Shown: positions 1 to 10,742 of the stretch, in pieces
Layout: every line of letters begins with the position of its first letter
How positions within the stretch are numbered: the stretch's first letter is position 1
Source: Dimorphilus gyrociliatus
Taxonomy: Eukaryota > Annelida > Polychaeta > Dinophilidae
NCBI GenBank assembly: GCA_904063045.1
Contig: CAJFCJ010000009.1
Span: forward strand, 476,942-540,941
Length of the DNA: 64,000 nucleotides
Direction of reading: 5' to 3'
Program-made: the position numbers and the translations under genes
The notes under the pieces: generated by a model
Seen by the model: the letters and a program-made list of their open reading frames with translations, nothing else
The model's database searches: none
Told to the model about the DNA's origin: nothing

Positions 1-106
1 TTTTTTTGGAATTGAAATATTCGCCCCTCGTGGGATTATATACAAAACAGTCGACAAATAGACTAAAGGATTAACATTTTATTTCATGCTGCTTTTTTTT
101 TATCAG

Positions 107-238
107 CAAGATTCTATCCTGATAAGCAATGAAGACGAAGTGTTTTTTGATCCGAACGATACCTGGACGAAAGAGGATTTAACTAAATACTCCGATATCC
201 TTGCTAAAAGGAAATTGCCCAAAGATTCGCTGATGTGA
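107..238 (+). CDS. terminal exon of an unidentified upstream gene (partial)
   Basis: A polypyrimidine tract ending in tatcag at 106 is followed by an open frame to a TGA at 236-238. It encodes 43 residues beginning QDSILISNEDEV and ending LAKRKLPKDSLM. The acidic start, basic end and good acceptor suggest a real last exon whose earlier exons lie before the window. No family is recognised. The frame in the preceding bases is uncertain, so the exon start is inferred from the acceptor only. Confidence 0.5.
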   Translation, partial: QDSILISNEDEVFFDPNDTWTKEDLTKYSDILAKRKLPKDSLM

Positions 239-332
239 GGAAAAAAATTCCAATTTACATACAAAACGCAGAATAATATATTATTCATCGAACAGAAGCT
301 TAGACGTATCTGTTGCTGATTTACTCCTGACT

Positions 333-1771
333 ATGGAAACCGAAGAAAGAGCATCTCCCAAATCAGACGAACTTATACCAGTAAAGGACGTACCTAATTC
401 AACTGATAATCATATTCCACTAACTCCTCAACTCTCAAATAATAGTGATTCATTAAATATATTCAAACAGTGCGAAGACGTTTTATACTCAATTAAGAAA
501 AGCCAAAACGAAGGTAACAATTATTCTTTTATAAGATATTTATATTTTTTAGGGAAAAAAACACCGCCAGCTAATCAAGAGTTTTCAAAATAGGACATTA
601 TACCTTATTCTTCATTTCGGAAATAAAAAAAAAGTAGTAATATAGAGAGAGAAAATGCTAAAGTGCTTTTCACTTTGCTTGGTCTTTATAACACTTGAAA
701 ACCTACCGGTTTTAATTTGCAATAACTATCTTTCTGTTAGTCCTATTAAGATTGTTTTTGGGATATACAGTATATATATAAATTTATATATGCTATATAC
801 GCTATACTTATATTTATATGTCTAGAGTATAAAGTATAAACAGATTGCTATTTATATTTTCAGAACAACCAAGTTTTATTGATAGTATTATATCAAATTG
901 CCAGAGGCTAATCAACACCTTTCAAGTGTTCGCTGTGAACGAGGAAAAGTCTATGTTTCATTGTATTCCTGCTTTGGAGAAATTAGACACTGTCTCCAAT
1001 CTATGGCGTCGTACAGTTCGTAGTACAGTCCTAAGTAGAACGACTGGAGATTCGCTTAGGGATTCGATTCGGGAATTAACCAATAATCTGCTATTATTCG
1101 TCCAAACTCGCCGAGGCTTGTCGGACTGTGAAAAAAGCGTTTTAAAAACGGTTTTTGCTGCTTCCTCTTTGGCATTAATTGCTGGAGATACGCCCTCTTG
1201 TCTTCGCAAAAAAAGTAGACGCACTTCAGTGTCCACTCAGACTATAAACGCCGATTTAATAACATTCGATGGAGATGAAGAGGATATTACGCAACCGCTT
1301 ATTCAATTAAATGTTAGAAAATCGATATTAGAGGGGGCAAAGGCTGCTTCAGATTGCGTTTTTGAGGTTGTTAAACAATCATTAAAGGCTAACGAGGAAG
1401 AGATATTAGAAAAGAATCTCAAAGATGTTATAAGAACCTCTATAGACATTGTTTCGGCACTGGCTACCAGAATCATGGATGTGGAAGAAGATCATAAAAT
1501 CTGGAAGAATTTTCGTCGGGACATTACCCAGATCAATTCTCTGGCCGATAGCGTCACGCTAATGGTTACAGCAAGCCGTACAACTCCCCAAGCAAATGGA
1601 AGATGTGCTCAAATGGTCCTTAAATCTCTGGTGACATTGACACAGCATTATCCACTTTTTGAATCTGCTCTTATAGCTGTTCGTCATTCTATAAAAAACA
1701 TTAAACTATCCCCGGGTGATAACAGCGTTCGACTCTTGCCACCAGTACCGTCTGTTGAATTATCTACATAA
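333..1771 (+). CDS. unrecognised largely helical protein, 362 aa
   Basis: Two exons, 333-513 and 864-1771, joined in phase 1 (GAAG|gtaaca ... ttttcag|AACAA), give 362 aa starting METEERASPKSDEL. The first 60 residues are polar and probably disordered. The rest is rich in long amphipathic helices: repeated heptad-like segments around residues 65-180 and 210-340, with few cysteines and no signal peptide or membrane segment. The look is that of a vinculin/catenin-type or focal-adhesion-targeting helical bundle, but I cannot name the family. A Ser/Arg-rich stretch (RKKSRRTSVSTQT, about residue 182) could be a phosphorylation or localisation site. A polyadenylation signal AATAAA lies at 1845-1850. 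It is complete at both ends by phase and start/stop, with unknown function. Confidence 0.7.
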
Positions 1772-2342
1772 TACAATCAAAGAATCAATTTGCAATCAAT
1801 TTCAATGAGAATCGATCTCTTTCCGTATTTCAAGGAATTGCCGAAATAAAGATTATTGCGTAAATTCTTTCATCTTTTGTTCAATTTTCTGTTTCTAGGG
1901 CACGGCATTTCTTTTATTCCTATGCGACGTTTGCGTGTAACGTAAATAGACGTCTACCATATAAAGGATAAACGCCGCTCATTTAATTATGAATCACGGA
2001 AGAATTTCGATCTAAACTCACTAGATGGCAGCAGAAGTGTTTTTGGCGGGGGAAAAGGAAAGAGAAGAGAGAGAGAGAGAGATGAAGAGAAAAGGGATAG
2101 AGAACTAATTACAATATGTCGTTTCTTTTATTTTGCTAGTGGAATTGATATTCTAAGAAATTTACTCCATATTTGCAAATTAAATCATTCACATTCAATA
2201 AGATATTCTATTATGAAAAGAGTTAAAAAACTTTTCAAAATTGTTCCCTTTCACGGATAGTCCACGTAAAAAATTTTACTTGTGCAACAATTGCGCCTAA
2301 ATAAGACGGTAAACCGCTACTTTGACGACTTTGATTAACTTT
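1772..2342. other. intergenic region before RABL3
   Basis: 571 bp. Holds the poly(A) signal of the upstream gene (1845-1850), a CTCF-like site at 2019-2033 (CACTAGATGGCAGCA), a GA-rich run at about 2046-2100 and the presumed RABL3 promoter. No coding potential seen. Confidence 0.7.
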
Positions 2343-3803
2343 ATGGCGGCAATAGAAAAAGTACGAGTTTTGATTGTAGGAGATTCGGGTAAAATTATCT
2401 ATAATAAATATGATATATCTAAATATATTAAAGTTGAGCGATAATATAAGATATTATAATTAGGTGTTGGGAAGACATCTCTAATTCACTTAATATGTCA
2501 TAACGAACCAATCGCTAATCCTTACTGGACAATAGGCTGTTCAGTTGAGTGTAAGGTAAATATGCAGTGATATCTGTACGGCAAATACTTAATGTACACT
2601 TTATTGTTCAAGCTTCATGAATATAAAGCTGGAACACTTCATCAAAAAGATTATTTTATTGAGCTATGGGATATTGGAGGCTGGTCGGCTCATACAAATA
2701 GCCGTTCAATATTCTACAATCCAGTACACGGAGTTATTCTTGTTCACGATTTAACTAATAGAAAAACTGAACAGAATTTACGGAAATGGCTCGGTGAAGT
2801 TTTGAATAAAGAACAAAAGGAGAGAATAGAAGGGTAACTACAGCTCTTGTTAAACAAAAACCCATATCTTTCATATTAATGTCGATCCTGATCAATCAAA
2901 TGAATCGGGCAATCACCCTTTCCCACTCTAAAATCTGCTTCATTGCATAGACACGATTATGACCCGGAAATATTCGCTGGTACTCAAGTTCCTATTCTTC
3001 TTATTGGTACAAAAGTTGATATGGCTGAAAGTGTCCAAAAATCCCGTAGGCGATCAGGTATTTGTGAAGAATGCGGAGCAGATGAAATTACTCTTGTAAG
3101 TTCAATAGAATAGATTTTCTTTCTCCAACAAGAAGAAACATTAATAATGTTTAAAAATAATTAATAATAATCAACAGGATTGTACTCAAGTAAAACATTT
3201 AGCACCTGGTACAAGTAACGCTGTAACATTAAGTAGATTTTTTGACAAGGTGATTGAAAGGAAATATTATGCCAGAGAAAGTAATGCGACTAGCATTAAT
3301 GCGGCTTTTACAAGTCCTGTGAGTGTTTTTCAATTTGACCTCTTTATTTCAATCTTTTCTATTCAATATTTAAAGTGCAAGTACTTTTAATCAGCTTTTT
3401 TTTTCTTTTTTTTTTACCTATTTCTTTTTTTTCAACAATTAATTTTTTCGATAAAAACATCAAACGAACAAAAAGCATAGTTAACTAAAGAAAATTTAAT
3501 AATAAAACAAGTAGGATATAAACAAACTTTTATTGGAAACGTTTATTTTATTTCTATAATTTATAAAAAAATTTATTGAATAAAACTTAATCTGTTACGG
3601 TTAAGTGACTTATTTTCGTTCAATTGTTGTTTTAAGTTGAATATTCTATTAAACGGTAATTAATGCTCTCTTTTTTTCTTTCTTTCTTTCTTTCTTTTTG
3701 TTATTGTAATGCCGATGTTATTTTTCCTGCTTTTTTTTTTCAGATACAAGTTGGTGGACTTTTTCAGGATCGGCGGCGTGTAATTAATACAAAAAATGAC
3801 TGA
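2343..3803 (+). CDS. RABL3: Rab-like protein 3 (small GTPase-like)
   Basis: Six exons (2343-2388, 2464-2555, 2613-2833, 2951-3095, 3178-3318, 3744-3803) join in phase to 234 aa, close to human RABL3 (236 aa). Visible GTPase elements are the P-loop GDSGVGKTS (residues 14-22), the WDIGG switch-2 motif in place of WDTAG, and GTKVD in place of NKxD. Family signatures include [16 protein letters not shown] and the near C-terminal [19 protein letters not shown]3 lacks C-terminal prenylation cysteines, and this protein too ends without a CAAX box. RABL3 family members are reported to dimerise and modulate small-GTPase prenylation and trafficking. Exon 1 is tiny (15 codons) and splits the P-loop. The start context is TTTATGGCGGC. 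A poly(A) signal lies at 3835-3840. Confidence 0.93.
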
Positions 3804-4721
3804 TATCTCTTTTTAAAATGTCCATTATTTTTGGAATAAACAATGGTTAATCGTTTGTTATTAAATGATTCTATTCTTTTATTTGAGAATTTTTTTTCAA
3901 ATTCCCTAATAGGGCTAATGTGTTTTAAGTGGAATGGCAAATCAATACCGTTCCCATTTCAGGCTCATTCTCCCTACTATTTAAACGTATAGGGCAAATT
4001 GTTGTTGTATGTATTTTAACCACTCCCTGTTGATTAAGCAGTAGAAATCAATTTAATATTCATCTTGCAATGTAATTGTTCTGCTCCAAATCTCATCGAT
4101 AAAAAGTCAGGAAGTGTCTCTCTTGACTGGAGTCATTCAAGCGTTCGATAATCATTTCTATGTTTCGTGTGCACGCGATATGGCAATTCGAAAAAAATCC
4201 GCTTCTTAACTTTCTTGAGCAGTTTAATCCCTACTCCACTAAAACTATGACGAAAATCACAGATTAAATAGACCCCTACCACTAAAGTGGCGGTGAGAAG
4301 TTATTCGACTGTAAAGTCTATTAAAACTTTTTACTTTCCAAAGATGGCGCCATCTTTTGGACGATATCGTCTTAATTAAGTGATTAAAATTCAGAAAGAA
4401 AATTAAAGGGGAACGAGAGAATGAGGGGGGAGGAGGGGAGAGAAAACGAATATAAGTATGAAGCAGGAAAGAAAAAAAATGAAAGGGAATGAACGAAGTA
4501 AAAATCAATCTAAATTCTATAATTCGAACGTGTATTTTTTTATTCGTCTATATAAGGAGAAAAAATGTGCAAGAAACGGACAAATTCGATGAGCGGGACG
4601 CGTCGTCGTTCAGTTAAGACGTCGTTTGTCAATAAAGCAACAGTGCAAATATGTGACTTTGTTTGTCAAGATTATTTGTTTGCATTCGATTTTGCGTGCG
4701 TTGCGAACCAAACCACCTGTT
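3804..4721. other. non-coding region between RABL3 and scratch (tail to tail)
   Basis: 918 bp. Contains RABL3 3' sequence with AATAAA at 3835-3840, a perfect 16-bp palindrome AAGATGGCGCCATCTT at 4341-4356 made of two inverted CTCF/YY1-like cores, a purine-rich tract at 4410-4500, and the 3' flank of scratch. The open frames here (such as 4257-4508 minus) are low-complexity and lack gene-like composition. Confidence 0.6.
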
Positions 4722-5821
4722 TCAATCGTTGCAACACTGAGCTTCAAGATGCTTAGAAAGGTAGGATTTGAGGGCGAAGGAACGCTGGCAACGATGACAC
4801 TTGTATTGTTTTGACGAAGAATGAGTGTGCATATGAGCGCGAAGGTTAGACCTGTTGGAGTTAGAGTAAAGTAAATAGACACATAGTTTTCAATTTTTCT
4901 TTGATTTCATGCATATTTCATTAAGCTATTGTAACGGAGCAAATTTTCTATAGTTGAGACAATAAAAAATCTTAGCTTTAAGTGGAAATGAAAACTAATT
5001 ACGTAATATCCTTATAAATAGAATATTTGTGTATATTTATACATATTATATATACATATCTTGTATTAATATAAATGTTGTGAGTTTACTGAACATATAT
5101 TATATACATCTATATCTGAGCCTATATTTATTCTAATAAATAATTAAAGAATATTTTTCTTATAGTGATATTCAATAAATAGCATCTGGAGATGAAAGTA
5201 AATGGTACGAACCTGTCAGCGAAAGCCTTTCCGCAATGAGCGCATCCAAAAGGACGCTCTCCAGTATGAGATCGCATATGACCTTGTAGGAGCCAAGGTC
5301 TGGAAAACCTCTTCCCGCACATTCTGCATTCGTGTCGGAGTTCGTGCGTTAATACATGCATTGCCAGTGCTGGCATAGAAACATAGGCCTTGGAGCAATG
5401 AGGGCACTTCTTAGCTGATGTTGAATCCAACGCTCGGTGAGTCTGTTTATGACGGGAGAGATTTGAAGAAGTGGCGTACGTCTTTCCGCACTCATCGCAG
5501 GCATACTTTGTGCTTGGAACTTTTTCTGAATTTTTTTTGTTTCGTCTTGACCTTCCATCCGAAACGAAAAAGGCGTCATAAGTATAAGCGACGGTTGTCG
5601 ATGCGGTTTGTGTCTTTTGTTCCGATGGCGGCGGCACCAGGGAATTGCTGTAATCTGCTAGCAACGATGATTTTATAAGAAACGACTCGCTCTCTTTTTG
5701 AATACCAACCTAGAAAAGGGAAGCATCTGACCAATGGCATAAGTGGAGGTATAGTCCAATCATTTTTTCTGGAGAAATTTTCACCTACAGAAATTTTGCG
5801 AATCAGGAACGACCGCGGCAT
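4722..5821 (-). CDS. scrt: Scratch/Snail-family zinc-finger repressor
   Basis: Minus-strand gene in three exons: 5821-5789, 5709-5213 and 4851-4722, giving 219 aa. Exon 1 encodes an N-terminal SNAG repressor motif, [11 protein letters not shown]. The 79-nt intron keeps phase 0. Exon 2 carries fingers 1-3 and most of finger 4 ([40 protein letters not shown]). The AG|G junction restores [14 protein letters not shown], and exon 3 finishes with a fifth C2HC-type finger ([15 protein letters not shown]). The pattern [17 protein letters not shown] and VSMPA is diagnostic of Scratch rather than Snail/Slug. Scratch proteins are neuronal E-box repressors that recruit corepressors through SNAG. The linker between SNAG and the fingers is short compared with vertebrate SCRT1/2. 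The gene is flanked upstream by 4.3 kb of non-coding DNA. Confidence 0.93.
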
Positions 5822-6030
5822 GATCGGCGTCACTTTATGACTGTTGAACGTTCGGCGTGCGACGAGCGCTGATTGGCTGGAATAGTTCTGCGCGCGTTTT
5901 ACTGTAAAAAAGAGACGCCAGCAATTTCTAGCGAATTTCCTCCTTCCATTTTCGGATCCCGGACTGGGTTTGCCGCGTAGAAATACTTTACGCCAATTAG
6001 TCCATAATTGCGAGAATAAGTGACGCTTTT

Positions 6031-6063
6031 TAGACGCTTAGTAGATGCTTAGTAGACGCTTAA
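6031..6063. repeat. three tandem 11-bp copies of TAGACGCTTAG
   Basis: Copies at 6031-6041, 6042-6052 (one base different: TAGATGCTTAG) and 6053-6063 (last base different). The period is about one helical turn. A related element, AGACGCTTACTAAGCGCT, occurs at 7136-7153. The position about 200 bp upstream of the scratch start codon suggests a clustered protein-binding site. Confidence 0.75.
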
Positions 6064-8381
6064 TTAGACTAATTTGCTATAGAGCCGGGCATTTTTCATC
6101 TTCTTCCTTGTACAGTATGTACAATCTATATATAGATGTCTCGATCTAGATGGACAGCCGTCGGCCGTCACTTGGGATGAGCGTCTCCGCCGACGGTCTT
6201 CGGGAATTTAGCAATTCAATCAGTCCTATTTATCCGCCTTCTCAAATTGAATGATTTTCAAAGGCTATAAAACGCTGCCTGCGGCTGCAGTTTGCTTCCG
6301 TTACAGTCCTTTTGATGTCTATGGTGCAGTCGAGCAAAATATATTCTACACTTTAGTGGGATAAGCCGATCCAGCACGCGAAAAGAACAAGAAAGGAGAA
6401 TGTTCAAATGTAAATGGAGCGTTCGTAAAAGTAAAAGAACGCAAAGTTTTTCTTTCTACATAAGGGAAATAGCGCTGTACGCCGCCATCCTGTTCAAAGG
6501 AAATAACGGAAAGAGAGACGGCTGAGAAAAGAGTGTGCGCAAGTCAGCGCGGGAGGAGGGAATGAAGAAGGGAAGGTAAGGAGAAACGGTAGAAGGCAAA
6601 AAGTCGCAACTTTTTCCACGTCATCCATCTCCTTCCTTTAAACGCGTCTTATAATGAAAAGAGGAGAGAAAATAATAATACTCTCTCGTAAATATAGGAC
6701 TATTCGATAGCCTTTTAAGACGCCCAACCGTCTCTGAGGAATTCAACAAATCGTTTCGTTTAATGGGAGAAAATTTGCCAACAGACGTATTCGAAAATAG
6801 ACGCCCCACAAAAATTCATAGTGCACTGCAATTGACGTGAATTGGAGGCGAAACGCCGCACGCAAATCGAACGTTCGGCATCGGAGAAAAAAAGTCGAGC
6901 GTTTCCGGTATAATTGCGACGGCCACGTGCCGCCACAACAGGTCGGCCCAATTCCGTTTCCGGTTGGCGTGGGGCGTGAGGCACTCGTCGAAGAATGGTA
7001 ACACGATTTGCCAATCTGGAAAAAAATCGATCCGATTCAAAACGTCGCGCTTGAATGACGTTTTCCATTCAGCTGTTTGGTGGCAAAGTTTGACAAAGTT
7101 TGACGCCGTTCGGAAATGAGTTTTCTTCTGTAAATAGACGCTTACTAAGCGCTCACTAAATAGATATGCGAGTAGATATATATTAGGATAAAGGCAGATT
7201 AGATGAGAGAAATATTTTTATAACAACCGTTTTACTATATATATAGATACAGATTGATACGTGTCTAAGGGCTACTTTGAATAACAAATATATATCACTT
7301 TATATAAATAAAATCCAACTGTTAATTGCTCTTATAGCGTTTCTTTTTTGCGCTTTTCCAAAAATAACACAATTATAGGCCTATAGGATTATATTGTGAT
7401 TTTTACTTTTTTAAGCAGACTGGTGCGATTCAAACATTTGACTGAGCTCGGAAATGAGTTTTTCTTCCGCAAACATATCCAGCAATATTTGCTCGCTTTA
7501 TCGCTTCGTCTTCATTCGATTATCGGCGAACGCTTTAGCAATTTCTCCTTTTCCCTTCCATCCCCTCATCTATAAATACATGTGCATTCACAACTTTGAC
7601 CGAAATCGATAAATTATATACCGATAAAGTCATTTACACGCATAGTCTCCTCAACGACCCTCGAAAGAGACGCTCGGGAATATTTATAGAGCTCGACGCC
7701 GAAAAATTTCCCTTCTAATCACTAGTTGCCGGTTCGACGGAAGACTGCGCTATAGGGATAGAAAAATGGCGTCTTCCTAAATTTTCTCCCAATTCACACA
7801 TCGACGCTCGATTACGTAAGGCGGTTTGTCGCAGCATTCGCGTGCCGACTGCAATTAACGCCGCCTTAGTTTGCATTCATCAATATTTGAACGCGTAAAA
7901 CTTTCTTGACGTTTATCAAGGCGTTTATTATTCGCATCGAAATCGTTCGATAAAATCACTGGCTTTATAACACGATTACATCGATTTATGAGACTATAAA
8001 ATTCGGTAGGGTTGTCAGCGCCATCTGTCTTAGCGGAACTTTACTTGTAATCTCTTCATAGTGCGTGTTCCATTCTGTACGAAAGTTGTATTATAAAGGA
8101 TTGATATTGCGTAATCCATGTATATATGTATGTCACAGGATCGCATGTTTCCAGCAATTAACGATTAATTAATGGGTAGTCATACTTAATTGACGCGTCT
8201 TGTACGAATCGACGACTTTTTTTACTATTAATATTCATTGGAATTAATTAGCTTCATAATTACTTGTTAAATATCATCTGTCAAAATGTGCTGTCGCGTG
8301 CCAATCGGGTTATAGATTCAGTTTCGTCAAACAATCTTGTAGACATTATTAAGCGTCTTAATACGATTGTTTCAAGAGCGT

Positions 8382-8402
8382 CCCCCTCCCCCTCCCCCTC
8401 CC
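8382..8402 (-). other. potential G-quadruplex on the minus strand
   Basis: The plus strand reads four runs of C (5, 5, 5 and 3) separated by single T. The complementary strand therefore has four G-runs with one-base loops, the classic form of a very stable G-quadruplex. It lies within the non-coding region upstream of scratch. Confidence 0.6.
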
Positions 8403-10136
8403 TAAATTTCAGCTTTCTCTTTTTCTAATTTAAGTGTCGACTAGGCCTAAATCTATAAGGTATAATTCCTACTCCACCCTTTTTTTTTCATAATGACTGA
8501 AACTATTCAACGCTGTTATTTCTATTCACTGCTAGCTGACAATTTTCAGTTAACAATGTCGCTTTTAGGCTTATGATGCTTATTGATTTCGGTTCGACCG
8601 TTTCTTTCTACAATCATTTCCCGATTTCGAAACGATTGCCGTTTAAACGTATTGGCTGTAAAAGAGCTATGGGTAGGACTCCACCCCTAAGGAGAAAAAA
8701 GAGTTGTAGTAAAATGGGTAACTAGAGGTTAAAGACGTTATGCTACACGATGCCTTTTTGGAATCCCATCGTTAACTACGCCTCCAGAGCGCTTCCGTTT
8801 TGTGATGAAGTAGCAAATAGATAATCGGCTTTTTGAGTTTGTATTATTTTTGTGGACTATGTCATTGATTTAATTTATCTACCTGTTTTCTTTTTATCTA
8901 TTTACAGAGTTTGTCATATCTAGTAAACGACTATCTTATATTCTATCCATTAATATAAGAATATTAATAAATAAGAAAAAAAGGAAAATAGAATAGAAAA
9001 TACAGGAATAAAGAATAAAATAGTAATCTTGTATGATTAGTTCAATGATCCGAAAAGAAACGCTTTTTAGTGGAATTCACGCACGGGTAAAAAGTAAGCT
9101 ACCAAAATTACAATACTCTAAGCATTAATTATGGCGACAGAAATTATTTCGTTACGATTGAACAACTTAATAGGGGTCGCGACGAAACTGGAATATCTAA
9201 TAGCATCCACGCTTCGTAAACGATAGGTGTCTCCTTCGTTCTTCATTCTAGAAAAACCTGCCCTCTACTTCATACTTATAAAAATACAGCTTTCAAAGAT
9301 ATTTATATATATACAGTATATACTGTATAATATGATATTGTTTGTACGATAATAATACAGTTTGTCTGTTGATGTTTTTTATTAAATAATGTTTTAATTA
9401 GGCGTAGTTTATTAAGTGTGTACCTGTTCAAAAATAACTAAAACTCCACCTCTTAATGCTCTTTTAAGTGTTTAATCGAAGCGAAAACATCGTAAATCTG
9501 GTGGAAAATTTACCTTAAACAAAACTATTTCAGATACGGGACCTGTTAAAAGAATAACCCCCATTAATCATATATACTTACAAACAGTATAAACTTTTTA
9601 ATCCTTTAGGTAATATCATATACATTTCTATTTTTAAAAAAAGGGCGGGGACGGAGGGAAGGGGGCGAATTCTATATTAAACTAGTAAACTCTTAATTAA
9701 TTAATAAAGGCTTTGGTGACTGTTGTCCTTTAGTAGAAAACGGAAAGAATTTAGAAACCTATGAAACGAAAGTGATATTTAACTATAGGCCAATAGACAG
9801 ACTGTTGCTTACGCACGCGTATACAGGTATGTTATGATAATTGACTGTTTGGCTTATGTTTTTTCTGTTTATTATAGAGTAATTTCAAGTCTATTCGTAC
9901 GCCTCCTAGCAGTTCATTATTATATAATTTGCAGATATTCTCTGCAGTTTGTAAGCGAGATAAAAATATATTGTATTCCTTCTAACTGTGGAATGGTGAG
10001 ATGGAATGGCAGTATGAAGAGAGTATTGATTCAGGTACTACTTTCGCGTTTGAGTGCGCATAAATGTAAGTGATTTTTTTTTCTCTTTGCATGCTCGTAC
10101 AATAAATAGGCCGGGTTGAAGAAAGTTGGTAAGAAA

Positions 10137-10742
10137 ATGGATTTTAGGCTAAAAATTCAGGATATTGGCAACGAGACGCTTATAGCATCCGTGCAAACCA
10201 ACGCGAATTCAAGTTTTAACGCTTACAAAAGAAATGAAGACAGTATCGGTGCTCTGTACTACGTTTGCGTTGTAGTTGTAATTTACGGATTCGGAATAGT
10301 TCTTATGATAGGATCTGTTATAAATAAGGGAAAACAAGATAAGTCTTTTCGTAAGTACTTGTCAGATATGGATAAGGTTAAGAGATTGGAAAGAAAGGAA
10401 GAAAAGATTAAAACTCGCTTACTAATGGAAAAGAAGAGAATTGAATTCCAAACAGAACAACAGTCGTCTCAAAGGACATTTTCATTAAAGGAAGACAGAA
10501 GCGATCTCACTGCTATGGAGAAAACCCCCCGGAAAGTACAAATAAGAATTCAACCCCCTTTTACAGTCGCTTTGGAATGTCATTATAATGGGTTACACTC
10601 GCAGGAATATTCAACGAGTGACGATGTCGAAACGTGTGCTATTCAGATGACAGAAAAAGATGATGATGTGTTTTATAAAGACAATTCCCCATCGCCACTA
10701 GATCCAGTTAAGGAAGAGCAGTATCCGCACGATTTCGCATAG
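10137..10742 (+). CDS. single-pass membrane protein, KCNE-like
   Basis: 201 aa starting MDFRLKIQD. The ATG at 10137 has a good context (AAAATGG); the longer frame opens only with TTG. The N-terminal part is extracellular-like with two N-glycosylation sequons (NET, NSS). It is followed by one hydrophobic segment of about 24 residues (around 45-68, YYVCVVVVIYGFGIVLMIGS), then a basic, lysine-rich juxtamembrane stretch with KYLSDMDKVKRLERK. This layout (short glycosylated ectodomain, one TM with YGF.IVL, charged cytoplasmic helix) resembles KCNE-type potassium-channel beta subunits, but the match is by architecture and a few residues only. The C-terminal 80 residues are acidic and unlike vertebrate KCNEs. 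Single exon. The alternative is a lineage-specific type-I membrane protein. Confidence 0.6.
   Translation: MDFRLKIQDIGNETLIASVQTNANSSFNAYKRNEDSIGALYYVCVVVVIYGFGIVLMIGSVINKGKQDKSFRKYLSDMDKVKRLERKEEKIKTRLLMEKKRIEFQTEQQSSQRTFSLKEDRSDLTAMEKTPRKVQIRIQPPFTVALECHYNGLHSQEYSTSDDVETCAIQMTEKDDDVFYKDNSPSPLDPVKEEQYPHDFA

Larger units (their letters stand above)
5822..10136. promoter_or_regulatory. 4.3-kb non-coding region upstream of scratch
   Basis: Divergent region between scratch (-) and the KCNE-like gene (+). The part at 5822-8050 is less AT-rich than its surroundings and carries repeated AGACGC elements (5913, 6032, 6054, 6718, 6799, 7136, 7668), including three tandem 11-bp copies at 6031-6063. 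It also has a CTCF-like site at 8017-8028 and a C-rich tract at 8382-8402. Open frames here (6621-6809, 6760-7068 minus, 9834-10073 plus) show no recognisable domain. It is probably the regulatory landscape and 5' leader of scratch. That role is inferred from position and motif density, not shown. Confidence 0.5.

Noticed and set aside
4257-4508. 83-codon minus-strand frame in a purine-rich tract
   Set aside because: Low-complexity Phe/Ser/Pro translation of a GA-rich strand.
6760-7068. Two overlapping minus-strand frames (102 and 74 codons)
   Set aside because: They exist because this patch is less AT-rich. Arg-rich translation without domain or start context; better explained as regulatory DNA.
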